Positions 34,581-47,012 of a DNA stretch of 64,000 nucleotides are shown piece by piece. A program made the translations under genes and the position numbers. Source of the stretch: Tridacna crocea (Eukaryota > Mollusca > Bivalvia > Cardiida > Cardiidae); the NCBI GenBank assembly GCA_943736015.1, contig OX031059.1, positions 53,021,159 through 53,085,158 on the forward strand, written 5' to 3'. The stretch's first letter is position 1. The number at the start of each line of letters is the position of its first letter. The notes beneath the pieces are model-generated. The model was not told the origin of the DNA. It saw nothing but the letters and a program-made list of their open reading frames with translations, and ran no database searches.

Positions 34581-35043
34581 TCTTATTATACTGCAAAGAA
34601 ATTTCTGATTGGTTAATATGTCGGGAACATATATCATGTTCCCTGGCAAAAGCCACGTAAAACCAGTTTCCCTTTTGAGTGCCCCGTAAACATCACTACA
34701 CGTGCAACACAACATCCAAAATGGCGGCGTCGGTCGATCAGCAAGATGCACATTTATGCACCAAGCTGCACGTTTTAGTCACGTCAGTGTCCTGTGATGT
34801 CAGTTTTCATTGAATTGGGGCACACAGAAGGAATTTCTATTTCGTTAGCATATTCGATTCGTGAAATTAAAAACAGGAAATTTTCGCTTAACGCGCTTTG
34901 AAAGGGTAAAACTTTGCAGTATAATAAATTCGTTGTACGGTCAGGTGGCAGGGGACTTGGAAACTTGTTCACGGCTGTGGTGAATCATGTCGCCCCGAGC
35001 CTTCGGCCAAGTCCCCTGCCACCTGACTGTACAACTGATAATT
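34581..35043. mobile_element. Non-autonomous element E with terminal hairpin
   Basis: It runs from ttattatactgcaaagaaattt to ctgtacaactgataa. The last 120 bp fold as gtacggtcaggtggcagggg against its complement. It is present inverted at 40621-41117 in intron 2 of the same gene. Confidence 0.75.
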
Positions 35044-35127
35044 TACATATTGGAAAAAGTCCATCATATTTTCTGCGGGTAAAGCTTTACAAGGTAAAAC
35101 TCTTTGACTCGTTTAGTGCATATGCCT

Positions 35128-35455
35128 AGCCCCAACAGCTCAGTCGGTAGCGTGCAGAACTTGAGAAGAGGGGGGTCATTCGATCCCCCGGCTTGGCCAA
35201 TATCCTTCCAAGGATTAATGATAGTCATTGCGACAAGATTCAATGCTCTCTCACTAATGACCGTTGTTTCGATGATGGTTGTCAGGAAAGCAGCCAGTGG
35301 CTTGGAAAGAATATTGTGCGAAGTACTTGTAAAAGGAACTATAGGAGAGAATGGATATGTGCATTGGCCGCCACGATATAACTGAAATATTGTGGAAAAC
35401 GGCGTTAAACGACATGCAATCAATCAATCAAGCAAGCAATTAACCGATCAATCGA
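35128..35455 (+). mobile_element. tRNA-derived SINE (type 1), plus strand
   Basis: The head is gccccaacagctcagtcggtag (A box) and gggtcattcgatcccc (B-box-like). The tail is gaaatattgtggaaaacggc, gttaaac, then (AATC)n. It ends about 40 bp before the exon 2 acceptor of gene 2. Confidence 0.8.
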
Positions 35456-35495
35456 TTTCATGTTTTACTAGAGGGTATGCTGTCCTCTTTTTAAG

Positions 35496-36165
35496 GTATT
35501 TGACCAGCGACCTCGTTATGTTCGGACAGTCACGGATACCATGTCGGTTTCTCCACGTAGAAATGGGGGCATGAAAATGAAATGCGTTTCAAGCGGAAGT
35601 ATACTTGAAGTTAAAGGTATCGCCACATTGAAAGATAGACAGAAAAGGTATCTACGATGCGTGATGTCCAATAAAAACTTTCTTTTTGGAGAAAGTGTCC
35701 GAATCAACTTCACAGCAGTAGCTGACGACAAAGAATATACTCTGAAACAAATAAAAGAAGCTGGTTTCTGGCTCCCTAAACCGATCCAGTTCAAACAGGG
35801 CACAGTACTCGAAGAACATATTGTACAATTTCATTCGGATATAGCCAGTGATATGTCTATAATGTTAACAGGGATCTTGGATTTGCTGGAGACAGCTCGA
35901 ATTAGGATGCTGGTCGGTAGAGCGTATGACAAGCAAAACAAATGTTTTAAAACTCTGCTTCTGCCAGCAAGCCTGTATGATCATCTCTACGTAAAACGTG
36001 CGGAGTTCGAAACCCCAACACAGAGATCGAGGTATATTGACAAACACTTTGGCAAGCCCTCTGGACAGGACGACGTGTTTGAGGATAAACTCTTTCTGCT
36101 TTCAGCCACTAAAGACCTCGTCTATTGGTTGAAGTGTAGTTATACTGTTGATGACGACATTAACG
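35496..36165 (+). CDS. Gene 2 exon 2: remainder of CABIT domain
   Basis: The acceptor follows a pyrimidine run (ctgtcctctttttaag, to 35495). The frame begins VFDQRPRYVRTVTDTM, directly continuing TVAE of exon 1; PRYV right after the exon 1 join is the kind of text seen in this domain of GAREM. 223 codons plus one base end at ...DDDIN then G before donor GTTAGT (36166). Residues 123-345 of the protein. LEVKGIATLKDRQKRYLRCV and KTLLLPASLYDHLYVKRAEF look like further CABIT strands. The single leftover base sets phase 1 for the following cassette exons and exon 3. Confidence 0.88.
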
Positions 36166-36303
36166 GTTAGTATGACAATCGAGCTGTGCTCTGGAAAAAG
36201 GGGGCTTAGTGCATCGTCTTAATGCATTATACTAGGCAAGTAGTCCTTTAACCCTTATTCTGCTTAATAACTGAAATGAAATGTTCATTTCGATAGTAAA
36301 ACC

Positions 36304-36696
36304 CATCTTCGCGAGCCAAGTGTACAATCACTTCATGGATCTTACCTAGGCTGATTGAGCCCGATTTCGAGATTCCTGCGATGCGCCCTCTATTGGATGC
36401 TGGTTATTACTCCCCCTTACATCATGTTTCTAAAAGCTAATGAAATATCGTTTTACAAACCGCTTACGAACACACATGAAGCGATAAGCAGACATCCACG
36501 TGGGTTTCCATGTTTTACCTTTTATTCGAAAGGTAGAGACCTTGTTCGATTTTTATCAAAGATGAAGGATTTCATTTGTTGCAGCTAGAGCTGGCTGCAT
36601 CCAATGAAAAGGCGTATCGGGTGAACGTAAAAATCAAGCTCGATCCGCCAAGGGTAGAGTAACGTAGTAAATCGTCGGCCTTGGCTTGCGAAGATG
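36304..36696. mobile_element. Mutator-like MITE G with 9-bp target duplication
   Basis: The inverted termini are CATCTTCGCGAGCCAAG and its complement cttggcttgcgaagatg. The direct repeat AGTAAAACC flanks it at 36295-36303 and 36697-36705. A 9-bp duplication suggests the Mutator superfamily, although other superfamilies also make 8-10 bp. No transposase. Second copy (inverted) at 57326-58030. Confidence 0.8.
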
Positions 36697-36739
36697 AGTA
36701 AAACCTCAAAATACTGTCATTTCATAGTTATGATTATGG

Positions 36740-36862
36740 GAATACTATCTCCTCATCGGACAGTGTAGGTCCAAGATCAGACTGCACATTCTGTGCAGTC
36801 TGATCTTGATCTACACTGTCCGCAAAAGGTCAGTGAGACGGGATAAGCAGCCAAAGGGTTGC
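36740..36862. repeat. Hairpin repeat, family C
   Basis: gatcagactgcacattctg is followed by its complement tgtgcagtctgatc, flanked by 'ctcctcatcggacagtgtag' and 'gtccgcaaaaggtcagtgag'. Relatives are at about 12145-12210, 24850-24950, 28930-29045, 40270-40335, 41620-41695 and, diverged, 45487-45600 and 48060-48170. Confidence 0.7.
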
Positions 36863-37109
36863 TATGGATTCATTTGCCTAAAAGTCTCCGAATTGTGAGG
36901 TAGAATGGTCCCTTGATTTGCAATAATTTCACAAATACATGTAGCAAAGAGTTTTGGCCTTTGTCAGCTTGCACAGATTGACATGGGTCGATACTTTTTG
37001 CACGTGCATTTGACTACCCTCACATGGAGCACATGACTAATTTATTCAGCATCTTACAGTTGCAAGCTTTTGACCTATTTTGGAAAAAAAAAAAATAAAA
37101 GGGCTGATA

Positions 37110-37300
37110 GGAAGGCTTATCAAAACATTGTGATATAAAGCTGAAAATCCTTTTTGCCAGCATTTTGTCTTTTTCCCGAAATGTTTTCTATATGTTCATA
37201 GATGAATCCAACATCTCATGCCACATCTCACGTCTATAGATGCCAATGATTAGGACCAGTCTGAAATTTTGTTGTTTGGTAAAGAATTGACAACTCTAAG
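37110..37300. mobile_element. Degraded piggyBac-like MITE, family A
   Basis: It has the family-A core (aacattgtg...gccagcattttgtctttttcc) and end (ttgttgtttggtaaagaattg), with decayed arms. Confidence 0.5.
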
Positions 37301-38390
37301 GAAATGGGTTTTTATAGTTTTATATCGTTCACGTTTTTAGTCAAACCTATGTAATATAAATATTTCTCAGTGCCAGTGTAACTTACTGTGTATATTCTGA
37401 GCCGTCGAGAGAGTTCGAGTCTATATACTATGAACTGCTAGAAAGGCTTGAACATCAATGGAACGGCTGTGAAGACTGATTTCTGTCTATGTCCCGTGCG
37501 AGTAACATTACAGATATCGCCTAGACTAGTAGTACATTGGTCAGTTATGAGCTACATGTACATAAGAAAGCTGATGCACAAAAGTGCAGTACACATATAC
37601 TATAATACCACCCTTTCTTAAGCCACCTGATCGTAGTAGAACCGTATAGGAAGCGTCACGATCACCGATCACAACACTTGTTTGACCTTCTTCAAACTTT
37701 ACGTAGCGGGATCGCGATGGCCTCGAATCGCCACAATAGCGTCGTAAAAACGAAACAAGAAATTCGTGAACGCAGCAGTCTAGTAGCGGCAGCGTAAGCA
37801 ACGTAGCAAAAATGCAGTGCATCGAAACAAAAGCAACACCCAACCCTTTCAATATATTGTTCATATCCGCAAGCTGGAGCGCAGCTACTGCCGCAATTCG
37901 ATCAGTTTTAGCTCACATGAGAACGAAGTGTTCAAGATGAGCTTTTGTGTTTTCAGCATGATACTTACAAAACTTGGCCAGAAATGTTATCTTTTTGAAA
38001 TCTCAGACAAGTTTGAAACAGATCAAAAAGTAGGTCACTGTGCCAAATCTTAGAAAAACCTTGTGTGCAGTCCAGAGACACATTTTTAGACTGATATTCA
38101 TGAACATTATCAGAATGTTTTTGTAGTTGATATCGCTGACAAGTTAAGAAATGGGTCAAGTTGGTAAAAAGATAGGTCACTTACACGCATACGTTTTACG
38201 TCATTATCAAAACCAGGATTACTTCAGCTTTACCAACCATAGATGACTTTACTCTGGTAAGCGATTTAGGGCCGATGGCCCTTTTGCCTTCGAAAGCCGA
38301 TGTCCAACTCCGGTACATAGAAACGTTCCAAAAGCGCAACAGAAGCGCAGCTCATGCACATAGGTCGTAGCAAGGTCGCAACAGCAACTT
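37300..38390. other. Gene 2 intron 2 stretch with a partial 'gagctcacatgag' repeat
   Basis: Positions 37907-38285 resemble the ends and blocks of the element at 1699-2330 (gctcacatgagaacgaagtg; gcgatttagggccgatggccc). No exon is recognisable in the rest. Confidence 0.4.
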
Positions 38391-39115
38391 AGTAATCCTG
38401 AAATACCATGCCGTAACATGGTGGAAGCGTCTTGGAAGCTTCGTATTCTAAGCGCAATAACGGCATGACAGGATCGAGATCGTAATTGTAGCGTTCGTTA
38501 AAAGTGCTGGATATGCATGAGTCCCATAATGTTGTACGTATCGGTGCTTCTTCGGCGATTGGGAGGATTTTGGAGAAGCGCCATGATCGCCATGAGCACA
38601 GTGGGATCGCCGCCCGGTAGAATTGGGGTATGAGAAACCAATAGTTTCTTTCCGGATGGCGCAGTGCCACGCGAGATAGAAGATGGGTGAGCAAATTAAT
38701 ACCAAGACATTTCAAGAAACAACGACACCCTACCGCCACACTGTTCTTTACCGCTATATTTTTCTATTATACACAACTCGTTACCGCAACATACTACAAC
38801 TGCATTCACAATAGAGGCAGCAGTTGTCGATTTGCAAAAGAACCATGAACGGTTATGAAAATTCCTACCAGGAATTCAGCACAAGATTTTTACATTTCCC
38901 ATACTAACATACTTGACTTTTAGAGAAATCAAATCCGTACAAACAGTGCGTAATACGAATGTCCTTCAAAGCAATATCATTAATGTGTCTGATGTGTCTT
39001 TTGAACTCTTTTTATCTTCAAATAGTTCTAGATTTTAAGACCAAAAATAGATTGATACCAGAATACAGTTGATGGCCATAGATATTTCTCCAAAACCAAA
39101 TTCAATTACACGTAT
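38391..39115. other. Gene 2 intron 2 stretch, nothing recognised
   Basis: Open frames on the minus strand of up to 116 aa (38389-38739) show no domain, and their composition looks like repeat or random sequence. Confidence 0.35.
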
Positions 39116-39120
39116 TTGTT

Positions 39121-39349
39121 TTAACACTTTCCCAAACAATCCATGGTTTTTACGGATCTGGAATAGTAGCCTTTTGAAAACATTGTGGGAAAAGGAGAAA
39201 ATGCTGGTAACCAGCATTTTCTCCTTTTCCCACAATGTTTTCTACCCTATCATAGACAGAAATCATCTTTGCAGCAAGAGTTGAATTGTCGTCTGCAAAA
39301 GCTTTCAATTTGGTCTAGTCCAAAAGTTTGTCGTTTGGGAAAGGGTTAA
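39121..39349. mobile_element. piggyBac-like MITE, family A (intact)
   Basis: It is bounded by TTAA (39121, 39346) with cactttcccaaac / gtttgggaaaggg inverted termini. A near-perfect 60-bp central hairpin is at 39178-39243. Confidence 0.8.
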
Positions 39350-39560
39350 ACATATTCTTTTCACATCGATTGAGGAACAAGTGTTTACAACTTACACGAT
39401 CCTCTCTCGATTCTGCTTCCTGTGCATGAACAACACCAGTACTCTCGCCGAACGTGTAGGCCAATGAAAGACCCCAAAGTTGATACCCGCTCCCATGCAG
39501 GTAGAGAACTCAGGACCTTATGGTTACGAGGCCGAAGCTCTATCTGACAACCACGGACAC
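39350..39560 (-). mobile_element. tRNA-derived SINE (type 2)
   Basis: The minus strand begins near ccgtggttgtcagatagagc and continues tcggcctcgtaacc and gagttctctacctg. Its body (cattggcctacacgttcgg) matches the SINE at 60794-61006. It was inserted next to a family-A MITE. Confidence 0.7.
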
Positions 39561-40620
39561 CACGCGTATTTCAAACTTAAGTTCTAAATTTGTCATGGCT
39601 TAAGAAGCATTAAAACACAATATATTTTACTGTGAAGTATTCTTTTTCAAACTTGATACAGTGCAATACTAGATCTATTAAATACAGATGTTCAAACAGC
39701 TGTCAATATTTTCGAAAAACGTTTTTACCTTGACGTCACTAGCGACATCGCCAAAAATGTAGAGGAAATATAACACCCTTATTTTTTTTCAGAGAAATAT
39801 AGCTTAAATGTCATAGTAAACAGGCCCCGTAACCTCGCTTTCTACAAGCATAATTTTGCTCGTGACTGAATGATCAGAAGTAGTGTAATTACTTTTCTTG
39901 TGCACTGAAAAATACGATGCAGTGAATGGAAATTTTGAATTTGATGACACTATGACCACTTACTCTAGATTGCCACACTAAAGTCCTACCCCAACCTTCC
40001 CCTGGAGAGCAGTGCAAGCTAGAGCTGTCACTGAATGTAACTCAATACCCCTGCCAGCGCTTTGACAGAAACAGGCAATTACTAGTATTTTGTGCACAGA
40101 CGGACACACGGACGTAGAGACAGGGTGATTCCGTATACCTCCGACAACTTTCGTTTTGCGGGGGTATAACAAGTCAGGGGCGTCATCAGGAGATACAGAA
40201 CCAATACGCAATCCGAATCGAGAATGCTGTTTCACCCTTTGGTTGATAAGCATGAGGCAGTGCGTTTATAGACAGTTTAAATAAAGATCAGAATTCACAG
40301 AATGTGCAGTCTGATCATGATTAACACTGTCCGACACAGAGATATTTACTATTGACCAGGAATAGGATGAAATCGCAATGTTTAGAAATTAATATAGGCT
40401 AGAAATTTCCATTTTCAGACAGTTTTAGGCTTGAATATGAAGATGCAGCATTTTTATACGATTTGGTGAAAAAATGTTTCGCCTTACTTCATTTGTTCTA
40501 ATTATACGCTTTTGCGTATTTAGTGAGCTATGGATGCTGTACCTTTGTTATGCGTAGAAGAATATACAAAATCATGCGGGCGCTGGCTAACGGAAGAGGC
40601 ACTATGGCGGTAATATACAT

Positions 40621-41117
40621 TATTAGTTGTACGGTCAGGTGGCAGGGGACTTGGAAACTTGTTCACGGCTGTGGTTAATCATGTCGCCCCGAGCCGAAGG
40701 CGAGGTGGCGACATGATTCACCACAGCCTTGAACAAGTTTCCAAGTCCCCTGCCACCTGACCGTACAACGAATTTATTATACTGCAAAGTTTTACCCTTT
40801 CAAAGCGCGTTAAGCGAAATTTTCCTGTTTTATAATTTCACGAATCGAGTATGCTGACGAAATAGAAATTCCCTTTTGTGTGCCCCAATTCAATGAAAAC
40901 TGACGTCACTGGAAACTGACGTCACTAAAACGTGCAGTTTGGTGAATAAATGTGCAGTCTGGTGATCGATCGACGCCGCCATTTTGGAAGATGTATTGCA
41001 CGTGTAGTGATGTTTACGGGGCACTCAAAAGGGAAACTAGTTTTTGCCAGGGAACATGATATTATGTTCCCGGCATGTTAACCAATCAGATCACGAGAAA
41101 TTTCTTTGCAGTATAAT
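40621..41117. mobile_element. Non-autonomous element E, inverted copy
   Basis: Reverse orientation relative to 34581-35043. The hairpin arms gtacggtcaggtggcagggg are at 40632-40651 and the complement at 40745-40765. Confidence 0.75.
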
Positions 41118-41307
41118 AAGATTACATGTCCAGATAGTCAGATACTAGTAATTGTGATAATGCGCATGTCCCATTTAGTACGACTTTGTAAATTTATGTT
41201 GCGTTTATGTAATGCTTCAGTCCCAGGGCGAGGATAAAAATTGATGATGAGGACGTCGCGTAGTGTACTGATTTCAGATAAGAGGTTTATGTAATTTTTT
41301 TTAACCC

Positions 41308-41536
41308 TTAACTCTTTACCACACGACAAAATTTTAGACTGGTAAAAATTTAAAGCATTTGCAGACGACAAAACAAAGGTGACTGAAAAATGGAAATTTG
41401 TTCTGGGAAAGGTAGAAAACACTGTGGGAAAAGGAGAAAATGCTGGTTACCAGCATTTCCTCCTATTCCCACAGTGTTTTCAAAAGGCTTCTTTCTCAGG
41501 GGCGTCAAAAGTAGGGATTGTGTGGTAATGGGTTAA
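41308..41536. mobile_element. piggyBac-like MITE, family A
   Basis: TTAA-bounded; left ctctttaccacacgac, right gattgtgtggtaatggg. The central hairpin ggagaaaatgctggttaccagcattt is intact. Confidence 0.78.
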
Positions 41537-41734
41537 CTCTTTTAACCTCAGACTTGAGCTCTTTCGAAAACTAAAAATACCATCAACTGAATTTCAATCA
41601 CACAATTAGTTATGTTATGGGCTAGACGATATGGACCAAGATTATACTGCACATTCTATGCAGCCTGGTCTTGGTCAGTGCTGTCTGTGGCATATAATAC
41701 AGAAAGCGTTATAAACACCAAGTAAAATTCTAAA

Positions 41735-41875
41735 GAACGTTCTTGGTCTAATTCTCCAAGATTTTCTAAATTTTAAAGTAACACAACTTCTGATTGGCTA
41801 AACTATTTGTGTTACTTCAAATTTCGAATTCTTTGAGTATAGGACCTAGAACATTCTTAAGAATACAAACCCTAA
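41735..41875. repeat. Foldback repeat F ('ttcttggtctaattctcc')
   Basis: Inverted arms around an AT-rich centre. A better-preserved copy is at 54858-55055, with ttcttaagaa words at both ends. Confidence 0.55.
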
Positions 41876-42064
41876 TAAACGCAAGGCGCATTTTCGAAAG
41901 TTGTGAAGGGCATTTTTAGGTTTTTTAAAAGTGTTTTCTATTCCAGTCCATTGTTAATGATGGACTTTGTGTTTTAGTAGATCAACAATAGGGTGTTTAT
42001 ACTTTTGTTTTTCCGTTTGACTGGTACGGTTGTTTATTTATCCTTCACAGCAATGCATTATCGC

Positions 42065-42066
<2 letters not shown>

Positions 42067-42106
<40 letters not shown>
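42067..42106. repeat. (GA)n microsatellite
   Basis: About 20 uninterrupted GA dinucleotides. Confidence 0.95.
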
Positions 42107-42112
<6 letters not shown>

Positions 42113-42219
42113 GAACTTGAATAAATGAATAACTCTGTACCGGCCTGTCTCATTTGAAAGATTGAATTTTGTAAACGACTTGTTTAATTTGAAGCAAATT
42201 GATTTAATTTGCCTTTGAC

Positions 42220-42400
42220 TTGATAGAAAACATTTTTGGAAAGGAGAAAAAAGGTGATTACCATCATTTTCTCCTTTTCCCGCACTGTTTTCACTTTATT
42301 GAACATAATTCCATCATATGAGCTAAATACCATTTGTCGTCTGCAAATTTTATAGATTTGGACCAGTCCAAGATTTGTCGTAAAGACTTAATCAAACAAG
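42220..42400. mobile_element. Partial piggyBac-like MITE, family A
   Basis: It has the family-A hairpin (ggagaaaaaaggtgattacc ... catcattttctcc) and right-end text (gtcgtctgcaaatttta), with decayed ends. Confidence 0.5.
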
Positions 42401-42489
42401 CTATTTCATTGAAATCATATCCCCCGCCGAAAAAGACCTTTTTTTGATACAAAGATATTAGACGTATTGTGTTTTGCATGTACACATGG

Positions 42490-43660
42490 CCTTTTTGTTA
42501 TTGGTCCATGATGAAATTATACATTAAGCTCCCTTGTTCCATGGCACAGCACTTCATTACATGAAAAATATATAATAGGTCAATAACAGGATTATACATT
42601 AAGTATCCTTTTTGCAGAATTTGGCATTTCGTGAAATGAAAACAAATAAAGAAAATATACATTAAGCCCCCTTTTTCCATGACACATCATTACATATAAA
42701 GAAAAAAATTGTATCAACGGACTATCCAATGGAAGACATGCATGAAGTTTCATCAATTTTGAAAGACTTAAGAAGATATCCCTCTAACAGCATACATTGC
42801 TGCCATTTCAAGCAGCTAGCTAGAGACTAAAGTGTTGGAATTTCCAGCACCTGCCTGGATAGCTGAATGGATATATTATGTTACTTGTGATCTAAAAGGT
42901 TTACGAATAGACTGATGGATGGACAGATGGATGGACAGACGGATGCACGATTGACTCATTGGTCATTGCTTTGATCAACAAATGAAAATATGAAGTTTCA
43001 TGAAACTATGTCCAAAAGTTGGAGATACATTGATAGAAAATTAAATTTGACAAGAAGCCCCCTTTTTCAATGATACAGCGATAAATTGCAAAACCATGAC
43101 AACATGCGCTAGGTCACATGATCTGTGAAAATCTCATCCAAATCTATTGAGATATGTCCGGTAATTAAACAGATGTTGGTGAAAAATGAAATAAAACATC
43201 AAGCCTCCTTATTCCATGATGCAGTAACAAATCCCAAAACCTTGAGAATATGCGTTAGGTCACATGATTCTGTGAAAATTGCACCGAAATCTGCCAAAGA
43301 ATGTGGGTGGCGATGCATTCACAAGAAATAGAGTGAAAAAACATGAAGACCCTTTTTCCATGACGCAGCTACAAATCGCAAAACTTTGACAAAAACTCTG
43401 TATAGTTTTCAACACAAGACTTAAAACATCAAAAGTGTACTGAAGTGCGTAACTTAAAATCGCTCCAGTCAGCCATTTTGCATCGAATAAAAAAAAAAGT
43501 GTCTCGGCAGAATGGGTTATTGTACACATGTATAAAGTTTCACGAAATTCCGTCCAATGGAATTGGAGATATTTGCCGGGATGGACACACGGACGGACGG
43601 AAGGACCGACGAACGGACAACGCTAAACTATATCCCTCCGCCCTCGGCGGGGTACAATAA
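42490..43660 (+). repeat. Interspersed element with 'cccctttttccatgacaca' monomers
   Basis: Monomers with 'aagccccctttttccatgac' and 'tgaaaatctcatccaaatct' recur about every 100-140 bp. It ends with a gacggacgg run and 'atatccctccgccctcggcg'. Related blocks are at 46795-47010 and 49380-50260. Confidence 0.6.
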
Positions 43661-44445
43661 GATGATTTCATTACCTTTCATGAAAAGTTTGTACCAGACG
43701 ACTTTAACAATACCCCACAAAAACAGAAATAACTTTTCGCCTTCGAGATAAAAGAAACTTTAGACACATCCAAATTAAAAGCTTTAGCAGACGACATCCG
43801 GGAAAAAATAGTGGTCTTTTTTAATAAATGAAAGGGATTCATCTAATCAGCCCATAAAATCATATGATCAATTTAGCGCACGCATCTAGATACTGATGAG
43901 CAGTTTCATCTTTTGCCACAATGTTTTCCAAAGGCTCCTACAAGCAATGCGTAGAAATAAGTATCTATGGAGTAAAGGGTTAAAGGCAGATTAATAGAGG
44001 GGTGGAGAAAGAAGGCATAATACCAGATTTTGTTTATGGAAGTCAAAAGTAACTTTACAAAATTGATAAGCAATATTGTTCTGCAAAAAGAAACCTCTAG
44101 GCCAAAATATCATTTCTAGAGAAAATGCATAGGGGAATATCTTTTTTTTCTCTCTCATTTAAATGTTTAATCTTCTGACTCTATGTAACATGGTAGTTTG
44201 AAATACTAGTACATTTCATCGTGCCTGACATATACCATAATTGGATGATTAGGAATGGTTCAGTCAATGAAGGCAATCTGTAGAAGCAATCATTTGATTG
44301 GTAATTAGTTTGAGCCCTGGTGCAGACAATTTTGGTGGTGTCTTTTTTCTCACCCTGGCCACTGTTGTTTCAAGGTGATGTAAATTTTCAAACATCATTT
44401 ACAAAAATGTTTGCTTAAAATTTAGTTTGACACATTTATAACTGC

Positions 44446-47010
44446 TACAGTTTGAAGACATTGAAAAAAAGAAGTTGTGGTCTGTTGGAAAGACAGTTAC
44501 CTCAAACGTAGAAATCTCTTTTAAAAAATAAAATCAGAGGAGTTCCAACAATTAGACCCACTTTTAAAGAATATTATGAGTGTGGCTACAACAACAGTTT
44601 GCGCAAAAATCCTATTCTATACAAAGTGAAATATAGATCTATTCAGTCATAAAACATCAAAGTGAATGCTGACAGAGTTTGATCAGATTTAGATTTTACT
44701 ACAATGAATATTCTGGCATCTAGATCCAATTCAGAATAAAACAAATGGAATAAAACAAAACAAATCCCCTTCGTTAAAAGAAAACGAAGAAAAATCACTG
44801 GTGCGAGTAGACCTTTTTTTCACCAAAAAAACATATGGATTACATTTTAAGCAGTCGTAATCTCTAGACCTCGACCAGAAAAAAAGTTTTTTTTGTTATA
44901 TTCTGTTCAGGATGAATGACACACTCGTCAATCCGTCAATATGTACCGTAGATCTAGATAAAAACTTTGCTTGGGTCTTGTTAACTTTGGGACAAGTAAA
45001 GTACTGACCGAGTTGTTTCGCTTTAAAACGTCCAAATAAAACATGAACAAAGATTTCAAAACCAAGAGCGCGAAAAAACTTGAAAGGATAGATCTATTTG
45101 GTCACCCGAAATGAGTCGGCTGCTTTTTTAATTCCCGTAATGTTTATTTCTTTATTTTGACTTTTCGATAACTCAAAAAATAATGGAAAAGACCGAGTTC
45201 ATTCGTATTTGACCAGATCTCGCGAGCGTTTGTAGACTGTATTAGTGTTTCAAATCAGTGATACGTAGAAAATGGGTGGTTGATTTGTCATGGTACCGGT
45301 CTCTGTGGTTACTTCCGTCCACCATATTTAATTTTGTTTACTTCCGGTCCACCACTCTGTCGAAGGCATCAGGTATGTAAATTTGACACCATTTCTACCA
45401 AAAAGCTCTCGCCTCTCGTGCACTGCTCGCCATAAGTATCATCGCAAATGCTTAAATTATTCCAAGGTACTTTGACCTATTGTATTTTAACCCCTAGCTG
45501 CTAAGCGCGACTCGGGGTGCTTTGTAGGACAGAGTTGATCAAAATCAGACTGTACAAAGGCTTTCAGCCTGATCTTTAATATACCCTCTCCGATACGCGG
45601 TGTTTTTTGCCCCATTGAAATCGACTTTTAATTTGCAATACACGTATTTGAGTTTTATCGTTTGACAGGATTTTTTGTTTCATCTATTTAGCAGTTAAAT
45701 TATTGAGATTTCGTTGTACTGAACAGATTTAAGTAACACAATTTCATAATTTCAACCACTTATCAAATGAGGATTAAGGAGGATTGATTTTATAAACATA
45801 TGGAAACAAAAAACGTTTACCCGTCTAGCTATGAACCAAATTTCATTTTGTCGTCTTTAAAATGGTTTCAATATGGACAAGTCTACAGATTTGTTGTCTG
45901 GTAGATCTATAGATTCAACCCTGTAAATCTTTCTATTTTAGATACTCCAGATGAGGATTCTGATTACGAACAACCACCGAAAATACTTGAAATTGATCGA
46001 CAAACTACGTCATTCCCTGGTAAGATGAAATTGTAGATCTACGTGAAATAGGAAAATGTTTCATCAATAGCATTCCGTTCACTTTCACTTTCTGGTTTTC
46101 GTTCGTTTAGGCTTTTCGTTTTTAAAATCTGTGGAACTTCCTTTCTGTTTGGAATCCACGTACAAAAATATGATTTTCCAAAAGTAATTAAACGATAGGC
46201 CTACTTATTTACGAATTGTGACAAATCATCGTAGAAACACCTGGAGTTATAGTTATTAGATGCATTTTCATTGTATCACGGGAAACCATAGCGCAAACGT
46301 AACGTCAGCTAGTGATACGTGTTGAACAAAAATGCAACCTAATCATTGTGTAACACATTCATAATAATCATTGAACACAGTAAATTTTACTCTGTGATAT
46401 GTCCACTTTGATAAGAAATTCATTTTCTCATAAAAATGATAAATCCATTCAGAATTTGGTATGCACCAATTTTAGCACGCCACAGTGCAATAAAAAAAAC
46501 AACCAAACTTGTTCTCGTGCCAGAAGATAGATTTAGACAGCCAGCTATGTTGGACATCATAAAATTAATATGGTTTTAGATAAATCTTTTTCCAAAACAT
46601 TGGTTTTAAATATCGGTCGTCATGCTTTCACATGCTTTTTGTAAGACCACTCCGAACTCCGCCTTACTCGTAGTATCAGAAGTAGTCCCAATTAATAAAT
46701 TAACAACAAGCATTTCTGCAGCACTGTTTTATAAGTGATAATGGAAGAACGGTGTAAAATGTGTTGCGGTGTTGATTTGGTAATTTCTGGAATCCTGGTT
46801 TTTTCAACTTGACCCCGTGTCATGGAAAAAGGGGGCTTAATGCAAAATTGCAATTTTTACTAATAACTCATTCAGTTTTTGTCAAAATATCATGAAACTT
46901 CATGGTCATATTGTTTATGGAAAGTTTCAGCATGTGCCCTTGATATTTTTAATCTAGGCATTTTTTAAGTTGACGTTCTGTCATGGAAAAAGGGGGTTTC
47001 TTGCAAAATT
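44446..47010. repeat. 2.57-kb tandem duplication, unit A (contains cassette exon A)
   Basis: The text from gaagacattgaaaaaaagaa (44454) to ttcttgcaaaatt (47010) recurs from 47024 to 49578 at a constant offset of about 2,570 bp with roughly 98% identity. Small indels lie in A/T runs (for example 47394-47406). The unit carries intron sequence, the 78-nt exon, a family-C-like hairpin and the 'catggaaaaagggg' block at its right end. Confidence 0.95.
45942..46019 (+). CDS. Gene 2 cassette exon, copy A (78 nt, phase 1-1)
   Basis: The acceptor ttctattttag (to 45941) and donor GTAAGA (46020) bound an ORF in the one frame that matches exon 2 (one base in) and exon 3 (two bases needed). It encodes TPDEDSDYEQPPKILEIDRQ then TTSFP, with a junctional Asp before and after. 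It is acidic with one Tyr in a DSDYEQP context. Inclusion adds 26 residues between the CABIT domain and the linker without changing frame. It lies inside the first unit of a 2.57-kb tandem duplication. Usage is inferred: splice sites, length and phase all fit, but there is no transcript evidence here. Confidence 0.72.
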
Positions 47011-47012
47011 AG

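Noticed and set aside
38389-38739. 116-aa minus-strand ORF
   Set aside because: No domain, no splice partners, and overlapping frames of similar length suggest chance.
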